A DNA stretch of 64,000 nucleotides from Chitinophagaceae bacterium (GTDB lineage Bacteria; Bacteroidota; Bacteroidia; Chitinophagales; Chitinophagaceae). Below are positions 1 to 8,324 of the stretch, one piece after another (the stretch's first letter is position 1; the number at the start of each line of letters is the position of its first letter). Made by a program: the position numbers and the translations under genes. The DNA is taken from NCBI GenBank assembly GCA_016710745.1, contig JADJVB010000005.1, positions 496,001 through 560,000 on the forward strand, given 5' to 3'. Below the pieces are notes generated by a model. That model had not been told where the DNA came from and did no database searches. It saw nothing but the letters and a program-made list of their open reading frames with translations.

Positions 1-2375
1 GCGATCAACAATGCTGCCAGTCCGGCCATCACAAATATCCATACGCTGATATTGATCCGGTATTCAAAATCACGGATCCATTTATTCATGGCCCACCAGG
101 CCACCGGGAAAGCAATCACCGCGGCAACCATCACCAGTAGTAAAAAATCTTTCGACAGCAGGGTAACCACATTACCAACCGAAGCCCCAAGCACTTTACG
201 GATGCCTATTTCTTTGGTACGCTGTTCGGCCATATACGTAACCAGGCCAAATAAACCCAGGCAGGCGATAAATACAGCCAGTATGGCAAATACAATGGCA
301 ATGGTACCTGCACGTTGTTCACTGCGATACATATCATCAAATGATTCGTCCAGGAAACGATAGCTGAACGGCATCCCCGGCGCTAAGGTTTTCCATTTGT
401 TTTCGATCTGCGATACCAAACCCTTTGTGTCTGCAGCGGTTACTTTAAAAGAAGCGATATCGCCCCTGGTGCCAAGACGCATACAAAGTGGTCCCAATTT
501 CTGCTTCAAAGATTCAAAATGAAAATCTTTTATCACGCCGATTATCTGGAGCGGGGCTAGCTCTTTATAGCCGGTATTATCAAACGGCGCATATAACATC
601 TTCCCAACAGGCTCATCAAAACCCAATAATTTGGCCGTTGTCTCGGTGATCAAAATGGCGCTTGAATCGCCACCAAAATCTTTCGAAAAATTCCTTCCCG
701 CAGCCATTTCCATACCCATGGTGGTAATATAGTCATAGTCTACCCGCCAGGTCTGCATGTTGATAGAACTGGCCGTAGTCATCACCGCTTCTTTTGAAAA
801 CGTATTATTGCTGTGGGATGAATTATCAACCGGCAGGTAAGAACTTATTGTACCAGAGCTTACGCCGGGCATGGCCAGCACTTCATTCTTAAATGCCTGT
901 ATATTCTTATTAAGTGCCCTTGTGCCATCAATGATCAGCACCTGGTCTTTGTTAAATCCCAGTTTTTTGGTTTGTATGTAGCGTAGCTGACTGAAGACAA
1001 CAATAGTACCTATGATCAACATGATCGACGTGGCAAACTGGAATATCACCAATACATTGCGGAGATTACTTTTTCTGAATCCGGCATTGGTATTTCCCTT
1101 TAACACCTTGATGGGCTTAAAAGCCGAAAGATACAGTGCCGGGTAACTTCCCGCCAGCAAGCCTACAATAAATGGCAGCAGGATAAGAAAAGGTAATATT
1201 TTAGCGCCCAGCAGATCTCTTATTGAAAGTGATTTCGCAGCTACGTCGTTAAACAGCGGTAGTATAAAAAAAGCGATCAGTATGGCGATGAGCAGTGAAA
1301 TAGCGGCGGTAACCGTAGATTCAACAAGGAACTGGGCAATCAATGTTTTCCGCTCGGTACCCAATACTTTCCGTATGCCTACTTCCTTGGCACGTTTGGC
1401 ACTGCGGGCCGTGCTCAGGTTCATGAAATTGATACAGGCCAAAATAAGTATGAAAAGGGCTACGGCCGAAAATATATATACATACTGGATATTTCCGGAA
1501 GGGGTGAGCTCAAAAGCATAATCGCTGTATAAATGGATCTTTGTTATCGGCATCAGGGAATATTCGAGTTTATTCCCGCTTTTCCTGAACTCCTCCATGC
1601 TGGCTATTTTAATAAATTGCTGTGCAAAGGGCAACACGTATTTATCTATATACGTGGGAAAGTTTTTTTCAAATGCCTTATAATCGGTTCCTGGTTTTAA
1701 CAGGAGATAGGTATTAAAATTATGACTGGTAAAATCTCCCCAACGGTAGTCCACATTTTTCATGGAAAACAGGAAATCAAATTTGAAATGTGAATTGTCG
1801 GGAATATCTTTTATTACGGCTGTGATCTTGAAAGGGGTGGTTGTTTCACCGTTTTTTACGTCAATATTCTTTCCCAAAACGGATACCGCATCCTGCGGAA
1901 AATATTTTTTTGCCGTTGATTCGGTGATCACCACGGTATTGGGTTGATTCAGGGCAGTGCGGGTATCGCCCTCAATAGCCGGAAGCGTAAACACAGTAAA
2001 AAAGGTCGAGTCAACAAATGCCGCCCGTTTCTCCGTTATGAAATCACTTCCTTTTTTAATGAGTTTATCCCCTTCATTGGCATAGATCCGGGTAAATTCG
2101 GCTACCTGTGGGTAGTCTTTTTTCAGGGTCTGCCCCATCATGTCGGATGTTTGGGTCATATGCAGATCCGGGCCGTTAAATTTCAAATCCGAATTGATCC
2201 GATAAATGTTTTTGGCATTTTTATTATACTGATCGTAACTCAATTCGTTGGTTACATACAAGGTGATCAGCAAACAGGTGGCCAGACCAATAGCTAAACC
2301 GAAAATATTGATGGCACTGTATCCTTTATTTTTCCAAAGATTACGGAAGGCTATTTTAAAATAATTTTTAATCAT
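1..2375 (-). CDS. FtsX-like ABC transporter permease (MacB type), 3' end cut by window
   Basis: Inner-membrane permease of an ABC exporter of the MacB/FtsX class, which couples cytoplasmic ATP hydrolysis to movement of substrates by periplasmic partners. The frame is open from an ATG at 2375 to the left edge (about 791 codons). The family is usually near 800 residues, so only the last few residues are missing. Seen: an N-terminal membrane segment, a MacB-type periplasmic domain, an FtsX block around residues 285-420 (LACINFMNLSTARSA, then KEVGIRKVLG), a second periplasmic domain, and a second FtsX block from about residue 685 with KEIGIRKVLGAS. It is the last visible gene of the run adaptor, 77-aa peptide, ATPase, permease. 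The substrate is unknown. Confidence 0.9.
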   Translation of the reverse strand, partial: MIKNYFKIAFRNLWKNKGYSAINIFGLAIGLATCLLITLYVTNELSYDQYNKNAKNIYRINSDLKFNGPDLHMTQTSDMMGQTLKKDYPQVAEFTRIYANEGDKLIKKGSDFITEKRAAFVDSTFFTVFTLPAIEGDTRTALNQPNTVVITESTAKKYFPQDAVSVLGKNIDVKNGETTTPFKITAVIKDIPDNSHFKFDFLFSMKNVDYRWGDFTSHNFNTYLLLKPGTDYKAFEKNFPTYIDKYVLPFAQQFIKIASMEEFRKSGNKLEYSLMPITKIHLYSDYAFELTPSGNIQYVYIFSAVALFILILACINFMNLSTARSAKRAKEVGIRKVLGTERKTLIAQFLVESTVTAAISLLIAILIAFFILPLFNDVAAKSLSIRDLLGAKILPFLILLPFIVGLLAGSYPALYLSAFKPIKVLKGNTNAGFRKSNLRNVLVIFQFATSIMLIIGTIVVFSQLRYIQTKKLGFNKDQVLIIDGTRALNKNIQAFKNEVLAMPGVSSGTISSYLPVDNSSHSNNTFSKEAVMTTASSINMQTWRVDYDYITTMGMEMAAGRNFSKDFGGDSSAILITETTAKLLGFDEPVGKMLYAPFDNTGYKELAPLQIIGVIKDFHFESLKQKLGPLCMRLGTRGDIASFKVTAADTKGLVSQIENKWKTLAPGMPFSYRFLDESFDDMYRSEQRAGTIAIVFAILAVFIACLGLFGLVTYMAEQRTKEIGIRKVLGASVGNVVTLLSKDFLLLVMVAAVIAFPVAWWAMNKWIRDFEYRINISVWIFVMAGLAALLI

Positions 2376-2451
2376 GGCTATACTTTAAGTTATTTTGATT
2401 CATTGGGTTTATTCATGGCATTGCGTAACCCATTATCGATCTCTACTCCGG

Positions 2452-3129
2452 TTACAGCATGATATTTTCTATCACGGCCTGTCCATCCAACATGCGGATG
2501 ATACGGTGGCTGTACCTGGCATCATGCTCCGAGTGGGTAACCATAATAACCGTGGTGCCTTTTTCATTCAGGTCGGTCAGCAACTGCATCACGTCATTAC
2601 CGTTTGCCGAATCCAGGTTTCCGGTAGGCTCATCTGCCAATATCAGTTTTGGATTGTTAACTACCGCCCGGGCAACGGCAACACGCTGTTGCTGACCGCC
2701 TGACAACTGCTGGGGGTAGTGGTTACGGCGATGCATGATCTGCATCTTATCCAACACTTCTTCCACCCGTTTTTTCCTTTCGGCCGATTTTACACCGGTA
2801 TATATCAATGGCAGTTCTACGTTTTCGAAAACGGTCAGTTCGTCGATCAGGTTGAAACTCTGGAACACGAAACCAATGTTGTGCTTACGCAGATCGGCTC
2901 TTTTTCGCTCATTGTAGTTTGCTACTTCGGTTCCGTTAAATACAAAACTTCCTGCATCCGGATCGTCTAATAATCCGAGTATATTCAGCAAGGTAGATTT
3001 GCCACAGCCCGAGGGGCCCATGATGGCAACAAATTCACCCTCCTGTACTTCAATGGAAAGTTTGTTCAAGGCCACTGTTTCAACTTCTTCCGTACGGTAG
3101 ATCTTTTCTAATTCAGAAATTTTTATCAT
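2452..3129 (-). CDS. ABC transporter ATP-binding protein, MacB/LolD type
   Basis: Cytoplasmic ATPase that drives the permease immediately downstream. The 225 residues contain a Walker A motif GPSGCGKST (about 38-46), Q-loop FQSFNLI, signature LSGGQQQRVAVARA, Walker B LILADEPTGNLDS and an H-loop MVTHSEHDA, all intact and in canonical order. The length fits the MacB/LolD/FtsE group. It starts 36 bp after the 77-aa peptide gene and ends 76 bp before the permease, so it is probably cotranscribed with both. Family context supports efflux or peptide/lipoprotein export, not import. No specific substrate can be read from the sequence. Confidence 0.95.
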   Translation of the reverse strand: MIKISELEKIYRTEEVETVALNKLSIEVQEGEFVAIMGPSGCGKSTLLNILGLLDDPDAGSFVFNGTEVANYNERKRADLRKHNIGFVFQSFNLIDELTVFENVELPLIYTGVKSAERKKRVEEVLDKMQIMHRRNHYPQQLSGGQQQRVAVARAVVNNPKLILADEPTGNLDSANGNDVMQLLTDLNEKGTTVIMVTHSEHDARYSHRIIRMLDGQAVIENIML

Positions 3130-3165
3130 GGTATCATTTTAAGTTTTAAAAATATTTTTTTTGAT

Positions 3166-3399
3166 TTAAAGGTTCACCAACGGGTTCAATAAGCGGTCAA
3201 AACGGGTGTCTGCCGGGTAACCCGGAGAAATATAATTTTCGATCCGCTCTCTGATGGAATTATCCAATACGGGTTTTTCCATAATTGACAAACAGCTGGC
3301 AATGCCCGTGTCGCAGGCTTTTACATTATTTTCACTCCCTACATAGAAACCAACTCCACCAAGGGTCATGAGGGCCGCTAAAAGAAATTGTTTTTTCAT
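3166..3399 (-). CDS. small exported Cys-containing peptide in exporter operon
   Basis: A 77-residue product I do not recognise. It begins with a lysine pair and a hydrophobic stretch (residues about 4-22, LLAALMTLGGVGFYVG), which reads as a signal peptide or membrane anchor. The remainder contains two Cys (in ACDTGIASC) and a short charged helix-like segment, and ends in LLNPLVNL. It lies between the adaptor gene (32 bp gap) and the ATPase gene (36 bp gap) on the same strand, so membership of the exporter operon is likely. It could be a transported peptide, an accessory subunit or a sensor of transport. The sequence does not decide between these. Confidence 0.65.
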   Translation of the reverse strand: MKKQFLLAALMTLGGVGFYVGSENNVKACDTGIASCLSIMEKPVLDNSIRERIENYISPGYPADTRFDRLLNPLVNL

Positions 3400-3431
3400 A
3401 ACAGTAGTTTTTATATTAATTGATCAATAGA

Positions 3432-4688
3432 TTATTCTTTCTTTAAAATCAGTTCCTGCATGTTTCCATAATTTTCGTAACTGGAGGTCACCACTTTATC
3501 ACCCGGCTTTAATCCCTGCATCACTTCATAATAGTCCGGATTCTGGCGGCCTAGTTGAATGTCTATTTTGTAAGCCAGGTTCCCGTTCTCTGCCACCTTA
3601 AATATCCAGTTTCCTCCGGTTTGCTGATAAAAGCCGCCCTTGGGTAAAAGCAGTGCGGTGGTTTCATCACTCAGCGCCAGCCTGATCTGTAACGTTTGTC
3701 CACGGCGTATTCCCTGGGGAATTGAATCTGTAAATTCCATATCAACCTGGAAGCGTCCGTTGGTAACCTGTGTAAACACTTTTTTAATTCCCAGTTTGTA
3801 ATTTTTTCCGGCTACGGAGCATTCCCCGATCAGCCCGTTAAATATCCTGGAAATATAATGTTCATCAATATCAACCCGTACCTTAAATCCGTCGGTTACA
3901 TCAATCTGCCCCAAACGTTCGCCCTTATTTTTCGATTGGCCGATCTCTACATCCATAGAAGTTAATTGCCCGTCGATGGGCGCCCTTACAATAAGATCAC
4001 CCACTTTTTTACGCATCAGCTCCAGGGTATTTTGCATTCTTGCCAATGACTGGCGGTCCTGGTCGCCCATCAGTTTAACTGAAGCACCGTCTTGCTTTAA
4101 AATGTCGTCACTTAGTTTTTTACGTCGTACCTGATAATTATAATTGTTCTCAGCCTGCAGAAACTCCTGCTTTCCGATTACTTTTTCTGCGTACAGTTTT
4201 TTGTTTAAATTATATACCCGTTGCGCTTCAGCCAGTGCGTTATCAACTTCGGCCATTTGATTTAGTTTGCCTGTTGTATTCTGCGTGGCATTATTGCGCG
4301 AAATATTCATTTGGGTAAGCACGTTAAATACCTGCGTTTCCTGGTTAGCCAGACTCAATTCCAGATCCGTATTACTCAACCGTAAAATAGGCTGGCCTTT
4401 CGTTAATGAGGAACCGTCTTCAACATATTTTTCCTCAACCCGGCCACCTTCCAGGGCATCCAGGTAAATAGTGGTTTGCGGCAACACAACACCGTTAACG
4501 GGAATAAATTCCTGAAAAGTACCCTGCTTTATTTCACTTATCGTTATCCGGTCGGTATTTACATTGAGTTTTGATTTACCCGAAGTAAAATACCAACTGG
4601 CAAAAATCAAAGCTACCAGGGCCACGATGCCGGCAACCAGCATGATTCGTTTTTTACTCCATCCCTTTCTTACAATTACTCTGTCCAT
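3432..4688 (-). CDS. HlyD/MacA-type periplasmic adaptor protein
   Basis: Membrane-fusion (adaptor) subunit that would link the ABC permease to an outer-membrane channel. The 418 residues show an N-terminal membrane anchor (about 16-34, IMLVAGIVALVALIFASWYF), a biotinyl-lipoyl-like half (YLDALEGGRVEEKYVEDGS), a long charged alpha-helical hairpin (about 95-215), the returning lipoyl half (VRAPIDGQLTSMDVEIGQ) and beta-barrel domains. It is the first gene of the adaptor-peptide-ATPase-permease run. No TolC-like gene is present in the window. The upstream region holds a pair of candidate regulator sites at 4848-4886. Confidence 0.92.
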   Translation of the reverse strand: MDRVIVRKGWSKKRIMLVAGIVALVALIFASWYFTSGKSKLNVNTDRITISEIKQGTFQEFIPVNGVVLPQTTIYLDALEGGRVEEKYVEDGSSLTKGQPILRLSNTDLELSLANQETQVFNVLTQMNISRNNATQNTTGKLNQMAEVDNALAEAQRVYNLNKKLYAEKVIGKQEFLQAENNYNYQVRRKKLSDDILKQDGASVKLMGDQDRQSLARMQNTLELMRKKVGDLIVRAPIDGQLTSMDVEIGQSKNKGERLGQIDVTDGFKVRVDIDEHYISRIFNGLIGECSVAGKNYKLGIKKVFTQVTNGRFQVDMEFTDSIPQGIRRGQTLQIRLALSDETTALLLPKGGFYQQTGGNWIFKVAENGNLAYKIDIQLGRQNPDYYEVMQGLKPGDKVVTSSYENYGNMQELILKKE

Positions 4689-4779
4689 GTTGATCGATTA
4701 AATTTTATTTTCAGTTAGTTTTCATCGCCGGGAGCAACTGGTTTGGTTTTGCTTGCAGTCTGTTCCGCTAGGATTAACC

Positions 4780-4796
4780 ACGAAAACATATGCCAG
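4780..4796 (-). promoter_or_regulatory. possible sigma54-like promoter of adaptor operon (weak)
   Basis: On the minus strand TGGCAT starts at 4795, 64 bp from the proximal regulator site. That is almost the distance seen at the peptide operon (63 bp). The -24 half resembles the sigma54 consensus, but the -12 half (TTTTCG) does not carry the expected GC. Its position relative to the regulator sites is the main support. Confidence 0.3.
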
Positions 4797-4847
4797 AAGC
4801 CAATCTATTGCTTATCTGCCTTTAATCAAACAAATCTTCAAATAACC

Positions 4848-4886
4848 TGTTCGCTTTCGATACAGCCACTGTTCAGCTTCGATACA
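4848..4886. promoter_or_regulatory. paired 17-bp regulator sites upstream of adaptor gene (UAS2)
   Basis: Two copies of a 17-bp imperfect dyad, TGTTCGCTTTCGATACA at 4848 and TGTTCAGCTTCGATACA at 4870, are spaced 22 bp start to start (two helical turns). They share the form TRTTC-N5-YGATACA with the pair at 5422/5444. The pair lies just after the stop of the 61-aa peptide gene and about 160-200 bp upstream of the adaptor start. Inference: enhancer sites for the NtrC-family regulator encoded at 5549. Confidence 0.7.
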
Positions 4887-4895
4887 GTTCACCGG

Positions 4896-5081
4896 TTAAA
4901 AATACCTTCTCTGCGGCCTTGGTTTAGCGCTGCGTTGTATATGCCAAAGGTCTGCGACGCTTAGCCGCTTTGTTTCGTTTTTAACGACATCGGCAGCCCA
5001 TGTTTCATTAACTTCCCTGGTGAGGTTTGCTACTTCTTCCCTGCTGAGCGAACTAAATAATTCCGTTGAATACTTTTTCAT
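4896..5081 (-). CDS. small peptide, paralogue of the 62-aa neighbour (ADxWxIQR motif)
   Basis: A 61-residue product of unknown function. The N-terminal two thirds are charged and helix-prone. The C-terminus carries SVADLWHIQRSAKPRPQRRYF-type residues: the core ADLWHIQR at about 43-50, followed by a basic tail ending RRYF. The neighbouring 62-aa peptide has the equivalent ADMWNIQR core and a tail ending RRWSF, while the N-terminal halves differ. No membrane segment or classical signal peptide is visible. It starts 38 bp after the other peptide gene and ends just before the UAS2 site pair. The ATG start is fixed by the paired architecture. The conserved C-terminus next to variable N-termini argues that both are real genes. 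Confidence 0.7.
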   Translation of the reverse strand: MKKYSTELFSSLSREEVANLTREVNETWAADVVKNETKRLSVADLWHIQRSAKPRPQRRYF

Positions 5082-5119
5082 GATTTTAGTTTTTTTGTTT
5101 TTGGCCGTTGGTTACTTAA

Positions 5120-5308
5120 TTAAAATGACCACCTTCTTGGCATAGCTGATCTTCCATGGCGTTGAATATTCCACATATCGGCCGCTGTAAATATTTTACC
5201 GCCTGGTTTTGGACAATCGTTGCTGTTTGTCGTATTGACATCATCAGATATCTTTTCGGTACTGTCTTTTCCTGTTTTCTTAAAAAAATTAATTGATAAC
5301 TTGATCAT
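5120..5308 (-). CDS. small peptide with ADMWNIQR C-terminal motif
   Basis: A 62-residue product, first gene of the minus-strand peptide pair. It has a basic N-terminus (KLSINFFKKTGK), a polar middle with one Cys, then TAADMWNIQR and a basic tail ending RRWSF. The C-terminal 20 residues align with those of the 61-aa neighbour; the rest does not. The gene begins 47 bp downstream of a TTGGCACG-type -24 element and is preceded by the UAS1 site pair, so it is the best candidate target of the adjacent regulator. Function unknown: it could be a secreted or processed peptide, or a small regulator of the exporter. Confidence 0.7.
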   Translation of the reverse strand: MIKLSINFFKKTGKDSTEKISDDVNTTNSNDCPKPGGKIFTAADMWNIQRHGRSAMPRRWSF

Positions 5309-5354
5309 GGCTTTAGTTTTTAAATTTTAATAATTGTTTTTCAATTATATCCTT

Positions 5355-5371
5355 ATACAATGCCGTGCCAA
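5355..5371 (-). promoter_or_regulatory. candidate sigma54 promoter of small-peptide operon
   Basis: Minus-strand TTGGCACG followed by GCATTGTAT. The -24 half is an excellent match to the sigma54 consensus TTGGCACG. The -12 half (TTGTAT) is one base closer than usual and has GT where GC is normal. It lies 63 bp downstream of the proximal 17-bp regulator site and 47 bp upstream of the peptide ATG, a sensible geometry for an enhancer-dependent promoter. Confidence 0.5.
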
Positions 5372-5421
5372 AACTTAACTCCTTGTTTTTCAAGCGGCTA
5401 AAAAAGGGGAGTAATTAAAAG

Positions 5422-5460
5422 TGTTCGTTTTTGATACAATCTGTATTCGGTTTTGATACA
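5422..5460. promoter_or_regulatory. paired 17-bp regulator sites (UAS1)
   Basis: TGTTCGTTTTTGATACA at 5422 and TATTCGGTTTTGATACA at 5444, spaced 22 bp, in the same orientation and format as the pair at 4848/4870. They lie between the divergent peptide operon and the regulator gene, so they could serve both activation of the peptides and autoregulation. Confidence 0.7.
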
Positions 5461-5484
5461 CTGATATCCCTTTAAAAATATTTG
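5452..5484 (+). promoter_or_regulatory. possible housekeeping promoter of the response regulator gene
   Basis: TTTG at 5452-5455 and AATATTTG at 5477-5484 approximate the Bacteroidota -33/-7 pair TTTG-N20-TAnnTTTG, with one mismatch in the -7 box. The -33 box overlaps the UAS1 distal site, which would allow autoregulation. Transcription would begin near 5492, between the two possible ATG starts' upstream limits. Confidence 0.35.
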
Positions 5485-5548
5485 TACGGATTGAATTACA
5501 TAAATGAATTTAAAATTGCTATACTTGCGTGAGATTAAATTCCGGAAT

Positions 5549-6904
5549 ATGATTTTAAAAAATGCCAACATACTGGTTATTGATGACGACACCGATGTAC
5601 TTACGGCGGTAAAGCTTTTATTAAAAACCGAGGCCAGAGAAGTGGTAACTGAAACCAATCCCGAATTGATCCATTCATTACTTGCATCTACCCGGTTTGA
5701 TATTGTTTTGTTGGATATGAATTTTAAAAGCAGCATTAACACCGGTAATGAAGGTATTTTCTGGCTGAAGAGAATAAAAGAACTGGATGAGCACCTGTCG
5801 GTTATCATGATCACGGCCTATGGTGATATTGACCTCGCTGTTAGATCATTAAAAGAAGGTGCCACTGATTTTATCGTTAAACCCTGGCACAATGAAAAAC
5901 TTTTAGAAGCTATAAAAGGCATACTCCGGGCCAAAGGAAAAGTGATCTCGGATATTCCTGTTGGTGACAAAACAACGATTGGTAAGGAGATGATGGGCGA
6001 ATCGGAAGTTTTAAAAGATATTTTTTTAAAAATAGAAAAAGTGGCACCAACCGATGCCAATATTTTTATTCTTGGAGAAAATGGTACCGGCAAAGACCTG
6101 ATCGCAAAAGCCATACACGAAAATTCCCTTCGGGCGGCTAAACCTTTTGTAAAAGTGGATGTAGGTGCACTCACAGAGACGCTTTTTGAGAGTGAATTAT
6201 TTGGCCATAAAAAAGGGGCATTCACCGGTGCCGGTGAAGACAGGGAAGGAAGATTTGAAACCGCGAATGGCGGCACTTTATTTTTGGATGAGATCGGCAA
6301 TATTTCCATGCATCAACAGGCTAAGTTGTTAAGCGTATTGCAAAACCGGCAGGTTTCACGTGTGGGTAGTAATTTGGCAGTGAACATTGATATACGCCTC
6401 ATTTGTGCCACCAACCTGCCCCTGGCAGAACTGGCCGATGAAACACGTTTCAGGAAAGACCTGATCTATCGGATCAACACCGTAGAGATTTTAGTACCCC
6501 CTTTACGAAAAAGAGGAGGAGATATTATGATACTGGCCAAACATTTCGCCAACGTATACGCAGGCAAATACCTGAAACCGGTGCCGGGCTTTGATGCAAA
6601 AGCTATCGACAAATTAAGTCAATACCATTTTCCGGGCAATGTAAGAGAACTACAATACACGATGGAAAGAGCCATTATCATGTCGGAGGGGGAAACGCTT
6701 TCGGCCGGGGACCTGATCTTTTCCCCTATCGAAAATGCGGTACAGGAAGCTTCTGAAACCAGGGATTTAAACCTCGGTGTGGTGGAAAAGAATACGATCT
6801 TGAAAGTGATCGAAAAACACAGCGGTAATATTTCGAAAGCGGCTAAAGAATTGGGGTTAACCCGAACGGCATTGTACCGCCGGCTTAGTAAATACGAATT
6901 ATAA
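5549..6904 (+). CDS. sigma54-dependent NtrC-family response regulator
   Basis: Transcription activator of the receiver-AAA+-HTH class, about 451 residues from the preferred ATG at 5549. An in-frame ATG at 5504 would add 15 residues ahead of the usual receiver start. Seen: a receiver domain (ILVIDDDTDV; phosphoacceptor Asp in VLLDMNF; conserved Lys in FIVKPW), an AAA+ domain with Walker A GENGTGKD, the sigma54-contact loop ELFGHKKGAFTGA, Walker B GTLFLDEIG, an arginine-finger region and NVRELQ, and a C-terminal Fis-type helix-turn-helix (GNISKAAKELGLTRTALYRRL). The kinase gene follows 76 bp downstream. The tandem 17-bp sites at 5422-5460 and 4848-4886 are plausible binding sites, so the divergent peptide and exporter operons are the likely targets. 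Confidence 0.93.
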   Translation: MILKNANILVIDDDTDVLTAVKLLLKTEAREVVTETNPELIHSLLASTRFDIVLLDMNFKSSINTGNEGIFWLKRIKELDEHLSVIMITAYGDIDLAVRSLKEGATDFIVKPWHNEKLLEAIKGILRAKGKVISDIPVGDKTTIGKEMMGESEVLKDIFLKIEKVAPTDANIFILGENGTGKDLIAKAIHENSLRAAKPFVKVDVGALTETLFESELFGHKKGAFTGAGEDREGRFETANGGTLFLDEIGNISMHQQAKLLSVLQNRQVSRVGSNLAVNIDIRLICATNLPLAELADETRFRKDLIYRINTVEILVPPLRKRGGDIMILAKHFANVYAGKYLKPVPGFDAKAIDKLSQYHFPGNVRELQYTMERAIIMSEGETLSAGDLIFSPIENAVQEASETRDLNLGVVEKNTILKVIEKHSGNISKAAKELGLTRTALYRRLSKYEL

Positions 6905-6980
6905 AAAAAATATAACAGATCAATTAACAAATAAACAAAACAGCTTCCCCTTTCTTTCAACATGGAATGGGTTAAAAAAT

Positions 6981-8324
6981 ATGAACTTTAAAAAATACGA
7001 CTGGAGCCTGGTATTAAGGATCGTTTTGCTTTTTGTAACCCTGAGCATTTCGGCCATGCTTTTATCAGAGCGCCAATTTACCTTTCTGATCCTGGCAATG
7101 GTATTAGTTGCTTTCCAGGTTTTTGACCTGTACCGGTTTGCCAATAAAAGCAAAGTGGATTTTGAGCAATTTGTAGAATCGGTGCACTACCGGGATTTTT
7201 CACGCCATTTTGACGAAAAGAATGCGCCGGCAGCGGTGCAACCCATGCGCAAGGGCTTTAACGAGATCAACAGCACTTTTAAACTCATTACCAAAGAACG
7301 GGAAACCCAATACCAGTACCTGCAAAAGATCCTTGAACTGGTCGACACCGGTATTCTTTCCTACGATCACCAGGCAGGCGATATTATGTGGATGAATGAA
7401 CCACTTAAAAAATTGTTGAACATCCCCTATCTCAAATCCATCCATTCCCTGGAGAAGAGAGATACCGACCTGTATAACGAGATAACGGCCATCAAACCCG
7501 GCGACAATAAAGTGGTGTCCATTACAAATGATAAAAGCAGTTTAAAAGTACTTCTTTCTGCCACGGCATTTCAAACAGCAGGCAAAGTATATAAATTAAT
7601 AGCTTTTCAAAATATCAATGAGGCACTGGATGAAACAGAATCCAAAGCCTGGCAAAAACTATTGAGCGTGATGACCCACGAGATCATGAATTCAGTGGCG
7701 CCGATATCTTCCCTTGCCGACACGCTGAAAAACCGCCTGCATTTATCGCTTAAAGACCTGAACAATAATTCGGGATCGCTGGATGATCTTGAACTGGGTA
7801 TTGATACGATCAAAAGAAGAAGTGAAGGGTTGTTGAAATTCACCGAAACCTACCGCAACCTCAACAAGATCACCAACCCCGATCGCAAAAAAGTTTATGT
7901 AAGGGATATGTTCGAAAACCTGCACAGCCTGATGGGACCTACCCTGGAACAAAAACAAATTGAGCTGGATACGATATTGAAAGATCCCGACCTTACCGTT
8001 GAAGTTGATATAAACCTGGTAGAACAGGTGTTGATCAACCTGCTGCTAAATGCCACGGAAGCTGTAAAAGAAGTTCCTGACCCACGCATTTATCTGTCGG
8101 CCTACATTACAGCCAATAATAAAACGGTGATCAAAGTGTCCGACAATGGCATTGGAATTTCTGCTGAACTCATGGAGAAGATCTTTGTTCCTTTTTTCAG
8201 CACGCGTAAAACCGGAAGCGGGATCGGGTTAAGTTTGTGTAAACAGATCATGATGCTGCACAAGGGCAATATTAAAGTGCAGAGTGTGGTAGGTGAAGGC
8301 ACCGCGTTTTCGTTGCACTTTTAA
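6981..8324 (+). CDS. membrane histidine kinase, NtrY-like, partner of the sigma54 regulator
   Basis: Sensor kinase of 447 residues. Two N-terminal membrane segments (about 9-28 and 32-48) with almost no periplasmic loop suggest sensing within or near the membrane. A PAS-like region follows (QKILELVDTGILSYD). The HisKA H-box is LLSVMTHEIMNSVAPISSL (His near residue 232). The HATPase has N-box NLLLNATEAV, G1 VSDNGIGI, F-box PFFSTRKTGSG and G2 GIGLSLC. It lies 76 bp after the regulator gene on the same strand, a standard two-component arrangement. The signal is unknown; the short extracytoplasmic loop and the exporter next door fit a transport- or envelope-coupled sensor. Confidence 0.92.
   Translation: MNFKKYDWSLVLRIVLLFVTLSISAMLLSERQFTFLILAMVLVAFQVFDLYRFANKSKVDFEQFVESVHYRDFSRHFDEKNAPAAVQPMRKGFNEINSTFKLITKERETQYQYLQKILELVDTGILSYDHQAGDIMWMNEPLKKLLNIPYLKSIHSLEKRDTDLYNEITAIKPGDNKVVSITNDKSSLKVLLSATAFQTAGKVYKLIAFQNINEALDETESKAWQKLLSVMTHEIMNSVAPISSLADTLKNRLHLSLKDLNNNSGSLDDLELGIDTIKRRSEGLLKFTETYRNLNKITNPDRKKVYVRDMFENLHSLMGPTLEQKQIELDTILKDPDLTVEVDINLVEQVLINLLLNATEAVKEVPDPRIYLSAYITANNKTVIKVSDNGIGISAELMEKIFVPFFSTRKTGSGIGLSLCKQIMMLHKGNIKVQSVVGEGTAFSLHF

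Noticed and set aside
4743..4964. 73-codon plus-strand frame upstream of the adaptor gene
   Set aside because: Covers the regulator site pair and the end of the opposite peptide gene; a shadow frame.
3432..5308. Reading the peptides as class II bacteriocin or PCAT substrates
   Set aside because: No double-Gly leader in either peptide, and the ATPase has no C39 peptidase domain; the exporter is MacB type.
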